Part shown: positions 1-9,458 of the stretch, in pieces
Layout of the letters: each line of letters starts with the position of its first letter
Numbering within the stretch: the stretch's first letter is position 1
Assembly: GCA_965229545.1 (NCBI GenBank)
Contig: OZ245887.1
Coordinates: 1,054,001 to 1,118,000 of the forward strand
DNA length: 64,000 nucleotides
Reading direction: 5' to 3'
Source: Megaera sp965229545
Lineage (GTDB): Bacteria > Pseudomonadota > Alphaproteobacteria > Rickettsiales > Rickettsiaceae
The notes under the pieces: generated by a model
Databases searched by the model: none
What the model was told of the DNA's origin: nothing
Seen by the model: the letters and a program-made list of their open reading frames with translations, nothing else
Made by a program: the position numbers and the translations under genes

Positions 1-1
1 G

Positions 2-934
2 GCTCAGCTCCATGTAAATGCTTTCAACTTTTTTGGTGGTGTATCCAGTAGAGTAATATTGGATAATTTAAAAGCCGGGGTCATTAAACCTGATATTTAT
101 GACCATACTTTAAATGAGACTTATTCAGAATTATCAAGGTTTTATGGTTTTACAATAGATCCAACTAAAGTTTTTAAGCCGGAGCATAAAGGCAAAGTGG
201 AGCGCTCTATTAGGATAGTTAGAGAACAACTTATAGCCGGTAAATCATATAGCAATATTATAGAGGCTAATATTGAAGCGATCAAGTGGTGTAAAAATGA
301 AATATCACATAGAATATGTACTACAACAGGATCAAAGCCAATTGATACATTTTTATTGGAAGAAAAGGAATGTTTACTTCCTATACCGTCAGGTATTTTT
401 GATATGCCGATTTGGACTACCTGCACAGTACAAAAAGATCACCATTTTATGGTCAAAGGTAATTTTTATTCGGTGCCAACAAAATATATCGGGGAAGAGG
501 TTAGTATTCGTATTGGGCTAAAGACCGTTACAGCCTATTATAAACACCAGATCATAAAAACCCATCCGAGGAATTATAATAAAGGTCAATGGATTACCGA
601 CGAAAAAGATTACCCAAAATCTGCTTTATATTATTTAGAGAATAATCCTGAGAAATGTTTAAGTTGTGCTAAAGGCATAGGTAATTCTACATACCAGGTA
701 ATAAGCAGAATTCTTGCATCAGGCGGTAGAATATCACTACGTAAAGTTCAAGGTATTTTAAGGTTATCGCAGACATACGGTAATGACAGACTAGAAGCTG
801 CATGTTTGCGAGCTGTGTCTTATGATAATTATACTTATGAGGCTATATTCAATATTTTAAAAAATAAACTGGATCAGTACTCTATTCCTAATATTGAAGG
901 CGGCAAAGTGAAGAATATTAAGGCTAATGCTTAA
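2..934 (+). CDS. istA: IstA transposase, C-terminal part (IS21 copy 1)
   Basis: IstA is the DDE transposase of IS21 elements and works with the IstB ATPase. Only the C-terminal part lies in the window. The frame is open from base 2 and matches the full-length 502-aa copy at 15417-16925 nearly residue for residue. Visible catalytic residues are the second Asp, in the SRVILDN motif, and the Glu of EHKGKVERS. The N-terminal helix-turn-helix and first Asp would lie upstream of the window. No stop or frameshift is seen in the visible part. It ends at 934, 26 bp before istB. Confidence 0.9.
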   Translation, partial: AQLHVNAFNFFGGVSSRVILDNLKAGVIKPDIYDHTLNETYSELSRFYGFTIDPTKVFKPEHKGKVERSIRIVREQLIAGKSYSNIIEANIEAIKWCKNEISHRICTTTGSKPIDTFLLEEKECLLPIPSGIFDMPIWTTCTVQKDHHFMVKGNFYSVPTKYIGEEVSIRIGLKTVTAYYKHQIIKTHPRNYNKGQWITDEKDYPKSALYYLENNPEKCLSCAKGIGNSTYQVISRILASGGRISLRKVQGILRLSQTYGNDRLEAACLRAVSYDNYTYEAIFNILKNKLDQYSIPNIEGGKVKNIKANA

Positions 935-960
935 ATATAGCTCTGATATGGAGGCTAATT

Positions 961-1723
961 ATGCCTAACTTGCAACTCGATAATTTGGTACAACAACTTA
1001 AGTTATCTGGAATATCTGATAGTTTGGATAGCAGGCTAAGGCAAGCCAGAGACGCTGCAATGCCATATGAAGAACTGCTTTTAATGCTATTCCAAGATGA
1101 GGTAGATAATAGAGATCAAAGCTCTCTGCAAAGAAGAGTTGTCCAAGCAAAATTTGAAGAAACAAAAACATTTGAAGGGTTTGATTTAAAACGATATTCA
1201 CTCAAAATTAGACATGCAATTAATGACTGCAAAATTTATCAAAGAAAAGAACCATGTAATCATTATGGGGCTGGTAGGTACTGGTAAAACGCACTTATCT
1301 CAAGCTCTTGGAATGTTAGCTTGCCAGCGCAATAAAAAGGTAAAGTTTATAAGGAGCAACGAACTACTCAATGAATTTTATCGCTCTAGAGCCGATTTTA
1401 CTTATGATGTCATTTTTAGGCGATACACAAAAGTTGATTTATTGATTTTAGATGACTTCGGCTTAAAAACTTTGTCAGCAGAACAATCATCTGACTTATA
1501 TGATTTAATAGCGGCCGTGCATATAAATGCTAGTCTGATCATTACCACAAATAGGAAAATTGAAACATGGGCAGAAATATTTTTTGATCCTGTTATGGCT
1601 AACGTTGCTTTGGATAGAATAGTTAATAATTCGTATAGAGTAGTATTAGAGGGTGATTCTTACCGAAAAAATTTTACGCCAAAATTTAAAATGGAGGATG
1701 ACAATATGATACAAAAAAGTTAG
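961..1723 (+). pseudogene. istB: IstB helper ATPase, frameshifted by 8-bp deletion (IS21 copy 1)
   Basis: IstB is the AAA+ ATPase that selects target DNA for IstA. The start ATG at 961 is preceded by GGAGG. The Walker A motif (GLVGTGKT) and Walker B motif (LLILDDFG) are both present but in different frames. Near 1222 this copy has one TAATGACT unit where the other two copies have two in tandem. Loss of 8 bp throws the N-terminal 90 or so residues out of frame with the ATPase domain. The total of 763 bp is exactly 8 less than the 771 bp expected for an intact gene. Replication slippage between the tandem repeats is the likely cause. Confidence 0.9.
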
Positions 1724-1781
1724 TACAAAGTGGACTTCTCATCTGGCGCAAGGGGTGAACTAAAATACCTGGCGCACAACA

Positions 1782-2430
1782 CAAAACTGAAAAGGGGATT
1801 TTCTATTGCTCCTTCAACGGTAAAACCGGGTGATTTAAAATGATTCCAAATAATCACTGCTATTGTAGGAAGGACAAAGCCGAAAGTAAAAAACTGTATC
1901 ACATCCGTATAAGTTACAGCTCTGATACCGCCGAAAGTGGAATATAATATTACTATTGTAGAAGCAAGAATAATTGCATAAGTACCAGGTATCCCTACGA
2001 AATAATTAAACAAAGTTCCAAATACTTTAAACTGAACTGCTATTCCTCCTACGTTCCAGATAATAGCAGAAATTGCGGTAATTAACCTTACATGCTTTCC
2101 ATATAGATTACCCATTACCTCTCCTACTGACAAAGCTCCCATAAATTCTCCCATTCTGGGGATTATAAAGAAAGCAGTAAGGAAAAAGCCTAGTGATATA
2201 CAAGAACTAGCTATCACATAAGGTAGTCCGTCAGAATAAGTTTTGGAAAGAGTAACAAAAAACGCGCTACCGGTTACAAAGGTCGCAAGTATGGTAGAAA
2301 CTAGCGCTGCGATAGAAAAATTTCTTCCGCCTAAGGAATAGTCACTAATCGTTTTTACTTCTTTGCCGTAAGCAAGCCCTACAATAAGATTAATAATTAA
2401 AAAAGCTATAAAAATAATTGAGTCTGTCAT
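1782..2430 (-). pseudogene. Sodium:solute symporter N-terminal fragment (possibly of a symporter-kinase fusion)
   Basis: About 210 residues of an SSS-family (solute:sodium symporter) N-terminus are preserved, with repeated hydrophobic helices and the family-typical DYSLGGRN segment near residue 32. The gene is cut at its 3' side by the IS21 end at 1781, after which the frame runs into IS21 sequence. At the 5' side it meets the IS256 terminus. The apparent start ATG, at 2430, lies inside that IS256 terminus, so the native start may have been replaced. It closely resembles the symporter half of the fusion pseudogene at 20765-26071 and is likely a paralog. Whether a kinase domain followed is unknown. 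Confidence 0.8.
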
Positions 2431-3107
2431 ATAGTTTGTGTAAGTTGCAAAAGGATATAGTAGAAGATACTATAAAAAAGCAACTTAAATACAGAGGAAA
2501 AAATGGCTAAAAAATTAGCAGAAAAAGAAGTAGATATAAATACTAAATTAGTCGAAGAATTACTATCAAAAGCAGATCCATCTGAATTATTTGGTCGCGG
2601 GTGGATTATTTAATAAACTTAAAAAGCAAATAAAGTAGAGAGAATTCTTGAAAGTGAATTAGAACACGATCTAGGTTATTCTAAACATAGTAAGATAATC
2701 AAGAGCGATAATAATCGTCGCAACGGCAGTTATGAAAAAACGATTATAGATGACGACGGTCATCAGATTACCGTAGATGTTTCAAGGGGACAGGGAAGGA
2801 GAATTTGAACCTCAATTGATTCCTGAAGGAGTTAGGAGATTTAGTGGTTTTGATGATAAAGTGATTTCACTATATGCAAGAGGGATGACTGTCAGTGAGA
2901 TACATAGCTATTTAGAGGAGATATACCAGACCAATATTTCCAAGGACCTTATATCAACTGTCACTGACGGAGTAATAGAAGAAGTTACTACATGGCAAAA
3001 CAGGTCCCTAGACGATGTATATCCAATATTATATTTGGATTGCATACACGTTAAAGCAAGGGATAATCATACAGTAATTAACAAAGCGGTATATCTTGCA
3101 ATAGGTG
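2421..3107 (+). mobile_element. IS256-family element A, 5' half with broken transposase
   Basis: The element begins at the terminus AGTCTGTCATATAG and carries the first half of a Mutator-type (IS256) transposase. A start at 2503 encodes MAKKLAEKEVDIN and reads to an ELFG segment, after which the remaining frame is displaced. Relative to the copy at 22035 there is a further 2-bp insertion near 2631. Transposase homology stops at 3107, where an IS21 terminus begins. It lacks its right half and cannot be mobile by itself. Confidence 0.85.
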
Positions 3108-3208
3108 TGTTGTCCGCCAGGTATTTTAGTCCACCCCTGCGCCAGATGAGAAGTCCACTTTATACTAACTTTTTTGTATCATATTGTCATCATCCATTTT
3201 AAATTTTG
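3108..3208 (-). mobile_element. IS21 end fragment (about 100 bp)
   Basis: This sliver starts with a terminus, TGTTGTCCGCCAGG, differing by one base from the IS21 end at 14561. It continues through the terminal repeats into the last codons of istB, read on the minus strand, and stops abruptly two bases before the IS256 end at 3211. It is sandwiched between two IS256 copies in opposite orientations. Confidence 0.85.
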
Positions 3209-3210
3209 TG

Positions 3211-4583
3211 AGTCAATCATTTATTTTGTGTAAGTTGTTGTATTTTTTAATTCCAGTAAATCATGCCTAAAATCCCCGCATAAAATTTCAAATTGATTCA
3301 ATGCCAAAGACCAATTTTTAATCGGCATGGTCCATTTTTTGGCAGCATTTTTTAGAGCCAAAAATACGATTTTTAAAATAGACTTATCATCTGGAAAAAC
3401 CCCTTTATTGTTGATGATTTTTCTGATTTGACGATTTATCGATTCTATCGCATTGGTAGTATAAATTACCCGCCTAATCTCATCAGGAAAAGCAAAAAGA
3501 GGAATAATCCCGCTTCCAATTCCTTTGCCAAATATCAGAGATCACAGGATATTTATTATCCCATTTAGCAGCAAACGATTTTAGCTCCAGATATCCTATT
3601 TCTTCGCTGTTTGCAGTGTAAATCCTTTTAAGATCCGCTGTGACCGCTTTTAAATCCTTATAAGAAACATATTTTACAGAATTCCTCGCCATATGTACTA
3701 TACAGAGTTGTACAATCGTATTAGGATAAATGCTATTTATGGCGTCAGGAAAGCCTTTTAATCCATCAACGCATGCTACATATATCTTTTTATCCCTCTG
3801 TTCTTTAGCTCAGTTACAACCTGCATCCAAAACTTGGAACCTTCATTTTTACCGACCCAGATCCCCAGTAATTCCTTTTTCCCTTCCATGTTAACACCTA
3901 TTGCAAGATATACCGCTTTGTTAATTACTGTATGATTATCCCTTGCTTTAACGTGTATGCAATCCAAATATAATATTGGATATACATCGTCTAGGGACCT
4001 GTTTTGCCATGTAGTAACTTCTTCTATTACTCCGTCAGTGACAGTTGATATAAGGTCCTTGGAAATATTGGTCTGGTATATCTCCTCTAAATGGCCCTGT
4101 ATCTCACTGACAGTCATCCCTCTTGCATATAGTGAAATCACTTTATCATCAAAACCACTAAATCTCCTAACTCCTTCAGGAATCAATTGAGGTTCAAATT
4201 CTCCTTCCCTGTCCCCTTGAAACATCTACGGTAATCTGAGATGACCGTCGTTATCTATAATCGTTTTTTCATAACTGCCGTTGCGACGATTATTATCGCT
4301 CTTGATTATCTTACTATGTTTAGAATAACCTAGATCGTGTTCTAATTCACTTTCAAGAATTCTCTCTACTTTATTTGCTTTTTAAGTTTATTAAATAATC
4401 CACCCGCGACCAAATAATTCAGATGGATCTGCTTTTGATAGTAATTCTTCGACTAATTTAGTATTTATATCTACTTCTTTTTCTGCTAATTTTTTAGCCA
4501 TTTTTTCCTCTGTATTTAAGTTGCTTTTTTATAGTATCTTCTACTATATCCTTTTGCAACTTACACAAACTATATGACAGACT
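3211..4583 (-). mobile_element. IS256-family element B, full length, transposase broken
   Basis: Both ends are present: AGTCAATCAT at 3211 and ATGACAGACT ending at 4583, giving 1373 bp. The transposase region on the minus strand (about 3221-4501) is broken several times when compared with the copy at 22035: an extra T near 3506, changes near 3786 and 4237, and a 2-bp insertion near 4372. The DDE residues are scattered over separate frames. The right end lies directly against domain V of the group II intron, so this copy has removed or displaced the end of that intron. Confidence 0.85.
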
Positions 4584-4584
4584 C

Positions 4585-4617
4585 AACCGTGCGTAAAGTT
4601 TTCCCTTACACGGCTTT
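4585..4617 (-). ncRNA. Group II intron domain V
   Basis: On the minus strand the sequence runs AAGCCGTGTAAGG, then a GAAA-type loop, then CTTTACGCACGGTT. This matches the conserved catalytic domain V hairpin of bacterial group II introns. It lies about 40 nt after the maturase stop, as expected. The bases that should form domain VI are replaced by the IS256 terminus. Confidence 0.75.
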
Positions 4618-5437
4618 CCGATAACTTTCACCCACTGCATTATAGTCACATAATTATCTTGCATATCTTGACGCCTCATTTCCTACAATTACTTGGTCTG
4701 CCAACTTGTATAGACCATGATTATTATAAAACCATGAAGGAGGATGGTCTCTCCATCCTTTTGCTCGTTTCTTATGTTTCTTCCTCAACATTATACATAG
4801 TGTCATTGTAATGTACCTATCTATCCTCCTAAAGTGTTCTCTAGAGTTTCCACCTTTGAAGTAGTTCGTCCACCCCCTAATTATTGGGTTTAGTTTCTTT
4901 TCTATAAGTTCAGGCAATAACCAATGTTGCCTTGTCCTTACTGTTTCTCGAACTTTCTCTTTGACAGTTTTCACAGCTTGGTTTGTCGGATAGTAATATG
5001 TTTTGAGTTTTCCTGTTCTTTTTGAGGCTTGTCTCACAAAGCGGAATCCAAGAAAATCAAAGCTCTCATGTCTTGTATCAATCACTTTCGTTTTATCTAC
5101 ATTCAGTTCAAGTTTTAGATTTTCCATAACATTATTTACTTCCTTTAAGTATTTATCGGGGCTTCACAGCACCACAAAATCATCTGCATAGCGAACAATA
5201 TGTGCGTCATGCCCTTTCTTATTAAACCCCTTTTCTTCCCAAGCTGTATCCAGATAGTGTAAATAAAGGTTTGCAAGTAGCGGAGAAATAACTCCACCTT
5301 GCGGCGTACCCGTTATTTGCTTTCTAATTTGCATATCTTCCATTACACCCGCCTTCAACCAGAGTTTTATCAATCTAACAATAGAGTTATCAGTAATTCT
5401 ATTGTTGATTGCCTTCAAAAGTATGTCATGAGTTATA

Positions 5438-6577
5438 TTACTCTAGCCTTTAAATATTGAACATTATATAGTAGCATAAGCTATTTCTTTCTTTTTAAAA
5501 TAATTTTGAATTTTTATAGCATTAAACTGAATTTGTGTTAAATAGGACCGTACATTAATTGTTAAATCTTTTACTGATTTTAGTACTCGAAAATTATTGG
5601 AGTTAGCTTTGACATCTTGGTTTACAAGTTCTTGTGGATTCATATCAGGACAATATGATGGTAAATCAAACAATTCTAGCTTGTCCTTATGTCTTTCTAC
5701 ATAAGCTTTTACCTTTTTACTGTGATGCACTCTATGATTATCTAATATCAAAAATATTTTCTGCTTAATTTGTCTGATCAGTCTACCTAAAAATTCAATA
5801 CACTTTTTGCTGGTAAAATTATCTTCAAATACCATCCAGTTCATAAACCCTTGCGGACTAATAGCAGCTAGCATATTACATTTAAATCTCGAACCACTTC
5901 TCTTGATTGCTGGGGTCTTGCCTTTAAGACCATATGTTTTACCTCGATTATCTGTTGATTGTATCCCCATTTCATCTCCCCAATAAATTCTAGCACTTTC
6001 TTTCATTGCACGAGACTTGATTTCTGGATATGTGACTGTTAACCATTCTTTTATCTTCTCTGGATTACGTTGATAGGCTGATTTAATTGGTTTTTGAGAC
6101 GTAAAACCCAATCTATTCATAATTTTTCTTATAGAACGCCTGTTATACTGATAAAGGTAATTGGATTCTATATATTCTTGTACCACTTTACTATTCCATA
6201 ACGTATAATCCATTCCCAATTCATCAGGTGTATGTGATAAAATTTTAGATTTTAATTCCTCTTCTTGATTTTTACTGATTTTAGATCCTGTTCCTACCTT
6301 TACTCCTCGCTTCTTATAGTGAAAGCTTTCTTCCTTATAAATTTTGTACTCTTTAAGATATTTCCATATAGAACTCCTAGAAAACCCAAAGGTAATAGAT
6401 GCTTGTTTCTTGCTTATTCCATGTATAACTATTGCTTCCACTGCTTTCTTTCTTAATATCTTGAGATCGCTTGGTGATAATTTTTTATTAGACATTTTGT
6501 TATTACTCTTGATACAATATCATAATATCATTATATCATTTCTCTAATGTTAGTTCAATATTTAAAGGCCGGAGTAA
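5438..6577 (-). mobile_element. IS630-family element, copy 1
   Basis: The element is 1140 bp with ends TTACTC...GAGTAA and is flanked by a duplicated TA, the usual IS630/Tc1 target duplication. The inverted repeats extend through GGCCTTTAAATATTGAAC. It is inserted in the group II intron maturase ORF. Confidence 0.95.
5464..6495 (-). CDS. IS630-family transposase (copy 1, intact)
   Basis: This 343-aa DDE transposase has an N-terminal helix-turn-helix region (about residues 15-50, IHGISKKQASITFGFSRS), a second winged-helix-like segment, and a C-terminal DDE_3-type catalytic domain. The putative catalytic residues are the Asp in IYWGDEMG, the Asp in FLILDNHRV and the Glu in DMNPQELV. It is intact, so it could supply transposase to the defective copies. 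One distinctive change is FDLPSYCP in place of the FYLPSYCP of the other copies. Confidence 0.95.
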   Translation of the reverse strand: MSNKKLSPSDLKILRKKAVEAIVIHGISKKQASITFGFSRSSIWKYLKEYKIYKEESFHYKKRGVKVGTGSKISKNQEEELKSKILSHTPDELGMDYTLWNSKVVQEYIESNYLYQYNRRSIRKIMNRLGFTSQKPIKSAYQRNPEKIKEWLTVTYPEIKSRAMKESARIYWGDEMGIQSTDNRGKTYGLKGKTPAIKRSGSRFKCNMLAAISPQGFMNWMVFEDNFTSKKCIEFLGRLIRQIKQKIFLILDNHRVHHSKKVKAYVERHKDKLELFDLPSYCPDMNPQELVNQDVKANSNNFRVLKSVKDLTINVRSYLTQIQFNAIKIQNYFKKKEIAYATI

Positions 6578-7655
6578 TAGTGTCGAAATAGTTACTTACA
6601 TCTGCATCAATGACATATCTGCATCCATAGTTGAGATATTTATATATCTCTCTATGAGCCATATGTGCACTTCGCTTAGGTCTAAACCCATATGAGAAGT
6701 CTTTAAAATCCGCTTCGAATATTGGTTCAATAACTAGTTTCATACATGTTTGCACTACACGGTCTGCAATTGTGGGTATACCTATGGGTCTTTGTTTCCC
6801 ATTAGATTTAAGGATATATACCCTTTTTACTGGGGCAGGCTTATAAGTTTTACTTATTAAGCTATCCTTAATTTCGTTTAGAAAGACGTCCACTCCAATA
6901 TCTTCTTCTATATAAGATATGGATTGTTCATCTACACCTGGTGTTCCCTTATTCGCTTTTACTTTCTTCCAAGATTGCATAAGAATATCTTGCCTATACA
7001 TCTTGTCATAAAGCACACCAAATTTGCGTCTTGGATTAACTTTGGCAGCTTGGTAAAGTTTACGCTGAAGTACCCGTATATTTTCTTGAGTGTTTATAGC
7101 TTTCGCAATCACTTAATACCTCTTTCATTATAAACATAGTTAAAGTAGAGCCCCTTCCATAGTATAAGTTTTGTTGTCTTATACATTGCTGGTACTATGA
7201 ACTCCTCCGACTCCTCATTCCTGCTTTCTTCCAGATTTCAGCGGGCGGCCTTATACTTTCCGTTACGCAGTGAGTTATCTGCGACAGGGTGAGGTCTCGA
7301 CTGTTTCCCTCAAATACTTTCTATACATACCATCCTCTATATCCCGAATTCCTATACTAACTTCAGTTAATGGTTAATCCATTAGTAAACACTGGCTTTC
7401 GCCCCCATTCTAAAGGCTCAGCGGAATCACCCTACATCACACTCTCCCAACATATTTGTGTGACTAACATTTACGAGACTTACTAAGGTTCACTCTCGTT
7501 ACGGTCTGTATATTTGCTCGTTCCCACGGTTTGGGTCTGGGGACACGTTAGTCAGCGTTGCTTCCGCATTTCAATCACTATCCATACGTACGCCATAGCT
7601 ACTCGGCCAAACCACTAATTGCCGAGGTAGGACTTTCACCTACTAGTATCTGAGC

Positions 7656-7900
7656 GACTTAACAGCTCGCTCAATAGGGAATCTAATCTTTAACAATTTT
7701 TCAAAAATTGAAATCACATTTTGAGCTACCTTTTCATGCACAACCATTTGCCCTGAAAGTAATTTATTATCAAAATCATAATGTGTCAAATCAAGCAGTC
7801 TTAAAGATGCAATTGGTACTGGGCATTCAGAAGTCCAGATATTTTTAGACTTCATTGAGACTGATAAAGAATATGGTACTTGTTCTATTGAAAACGTCAT
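7656..7900 (-). pseudogene. M15-type peptidase N-terminal fragment, cut by group II intron
   Basis: About 80 residues starting at ATG 7900 resemble the start of rickettsial M15-family metallopeptidases (DLTHYDFDNKLLSGQMVVHE, then FEKLLKIRFPIE). The zinc-binding His and Asp residues of this family would lie further downstream and are absent. Homology stops at the group II intron boundary, and the following residues up to the stop at 7643 are intron-derived. The 3' exon is not found on the other side of the intron, where IS256 begins. The family call rests on recognition of this short segment. Confidence 0.6.
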
Positions 7901-8024
7901 TATCTTACAAATTCTTCCATGAACGCTTTTGCGATAATACTAAAATCATTCAATTCTATAACCTAAATTTGGTATTAATTATACCGAAATAATTTATGCT
8001 TTAATCGCCTAGAATAAATTAATG

Positions 8025-8777
8025 CTAGTCAGAAAATTTTTTATATAATTCTTCTGACAATTCATAGTTACCGAATACTTTTTGGATGTCATCACTCTCC
8101 TCTAGTGCGTCTATTAATTTAAACAACTTCGTCGCTTTTTCTTCATCTTCTAATAGTATAGTATTTTGAGCTACCAATTCAAGACCAGACTCAATCGGAG
8201 TATCAAATATTTTTGTTAAATGCTCTAAGCATTCTGAAAATGCTTCAATATCAGTATAAATAATGTATTCAGATTCATCAGATACTAAATCTTTTGCTCC
8301 TGCTTCAATCACTGCCTCCATCATTTTATCCATATTAGTAACTGAAACTGGATAAACAATTTTGCCAACATGATCAAACATGAAACTTACACTACCAGAT
8401 TCACCTAAATTGCCCCCATATTTAGTAAAACAGCTTCTTATATCTGATACTGTGCGGTTTCTATTATCCGTTAAGGTTTCAACAATAATTGCTATTCCTC
8501 CTGGTAAAAAACCTTCATATCTTATTTCTGTATAACCATCACCTAAAGTTGGATCAGCTGCCTGAGCAAGAGCTCTATCAATTCTTTCTTTAGGCAAGTT
8601 CTGACTCCTGGCGGCGGAGATGCTATTTCTAAGCCGTGGGTTAATTGCCGGATCTATCCCACCAATTTTAGCAGCTGTAATAATTTCTCTAACAAGTTTA
8701 GTAAAAACCTTGGCTCTTTTTTTGTCCTGAGCACCTTTTCTATGTTGAATATTTTTAAATTTGGAATGTCCTGCCAT
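8025..8777 (-). CDS. yebC: YebC/TACO1-family regulatory protein
   Basis: This 250-aa protein belongs to the YebC/PmpR/TACO1 family, implicated in translation of difficult peptide stretches and described in some bacteria as a transcriptional regulator. The start MAGHSKFKNIQHRKGAQD is the hallmark N-terminus, so ATG 8777 is preferred over an upstream in-frame start at 8786. The family segments NLPKERIDRA, GGIAIIVETLTDNRNR and the acidic C-terminal domain are intact, and the length is normal. It is on the same strand as the def-like remnant and secA. Confidence 0.95.
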   Translation of the reverse strand: MAGHSKFKNIQHRKGAQDKKRAKVFTKLVREIITAAKIGGIDPAINPRLRNSISAARSQNLPKERIDRALAQAADPTLGDGYTEIRYEGFLPGGIAIIVETLTDNRNRTVSDIRSCFTKYGGNLGESGSVSFMFDHVGKIVYPVSVTNMDKMMEAVIEAGAKDLVSDESEYIIYTDIEAFSECLEHLTKIFDTPIESGLELVAQNTILLEDEEKATKLFKLIDALEESDDIQKVFGNYELSEELYKKFSD

Positions 8778-8850
8778 AATTAACAAATATTATTTTATAA
8801 ATTTTTAACCAGGTTATTTTAAATAGAGAAAAGTAATAAGGCAATTAATA

Positions 8851-9445
8851 TTATTTTCTTTCTTCGCATTTAGATTTTTGATACATTTCTCTTTTAGTTC
8901 CTATATTTAATGGGAACAAAATGGAGTATGAATATGAGGAGGGATGATTTTTCATATACCTTTTCATCTTGTTTATCAACATATCACGTTTTATTTTAGA
9001 TAAATAATCCAAGAATATTTTTCCATCCAGATAGTCTATTTCGTGTTGAACAACCGTTGATAAAAAATTATCAGCTTCTAATATCTGCTGATGACCATTA
9101 TAATCCAGATATTTTACTTTAATCTGTTTAGGCCTAGCAATTTTAGCAGATATTCCGGGGAAGCTTAATGACGCTTCTTCAAAAACCTGAGTTTCTTTTG
9201 AGAATTCTATAATTTCAGGATTAACCATGGAATAAGTAAGAAGCTTATCCCTCTCCCACATATTGATCACTACTATACGTTCTAGGAGTCCTACCATATT
9301 AGCGCCAAGACCAATTCCATTTTCAATTTGCAGCACTTCAAACATTTGATCAATGAGTGCCAGTATACAATCATCAACTGCTTCAACAGGTAATGCTTCT
9401 TTCTAAAAATCGCATTTGGGGCATAAACTAATTGCAGTTTTTGTA
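8851..9445 (-). pseudogene. Peptide deformylase-like protein, degenerate active site and 5' frameshift
   Basis: The sequence is homologous to peptide deformylase, which removes formyl groups from nascent proteins. The catalytic motifs are altered. Motif 1 is GIGLGANMVG rather than GxGLAAxQ. Motif 2 is EEASLSFPG, so the metal-binding Cys of EGCLS is a Ser. Motif 3 is QHEIDYLDG, with Tyr replacing the second metal His of HExxH. Rickettsia are known to carry such deformylase-like proteins beside a true Def. In addition, the first 20 or so codons (YAPNAIFRKK) are in another frame from the ALPVEAVDD continuation because of a 1-bp deletion near 9400. No ATG is visible in the upstream frame. A shorter product from 9345 is possible but would lack the N-terminal fold. 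Confidence 0.75.
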
Positions 9446-9458
9446 TATATTAACAATC

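Larger units (their letters stand above)
1..1781 (+). mobile_element. IS21-family element, copy 1 (left part outside window)
   Basis: This is the right-hand part of an IS21-family element carrying the 3' part of istA followed by istB. It ends at position 1781 with the terminus CCTGGCGCACAACA, which is the inverted complement of the left end seen at 14561. Two copies of a GTGGACTN...TGGCGCA-type repeat lie between the istB stop and the end. It abuts a symporter fragment at 1782, so it probably inserted into that gene. The left end lies before the window. Confidence 0.9.
4654..7112 (-). pseudogene. ltrA: Group II intron reverse transcriptase/maturase, split by IS630 and carrying a stop
   Basis: The intron-encoded protein starts with GTG at 7112 and contains the RT finger and palm motifs (GIPTIADRVVQ, SYGFRPKRSAH, VIDADVSNYFDTI), then the YADD catalytic motif and a C-terminal maturase/group II-specific domain ending at 4654. 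IS630 copy 1 sits directly after the FDTI codons. Removing it with one TA restores the frame as FDTITHDIL. A second lesion is an in-frame TGA just after YADDFVVL (near 5164). Removing the IS alone would therefore not give a complete protein. Confidence 0.85.
4584..7655 (-). mobile_element. Group II intron with maturase ORF, interrupted by IS630
   Basis: A bacterial group II intron on the minus strand. About 540 nt of structured RNA (about 7113-7655) precede the maturase ORF, and a domain V hairpin follows it at 4585-4617. The intron sits inside an M15-type peptidase gene. The 5' boundary is approximate, placed where peptidase homology ends near 7656. Domain VI and the 3' splice site are missing because IS256 element B begins at 4583. 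IS630 copy 1 splits the maturase ORF at a TA site (5438-6577). It is therefore unlikely to splice or move. Confidence 0.8.
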
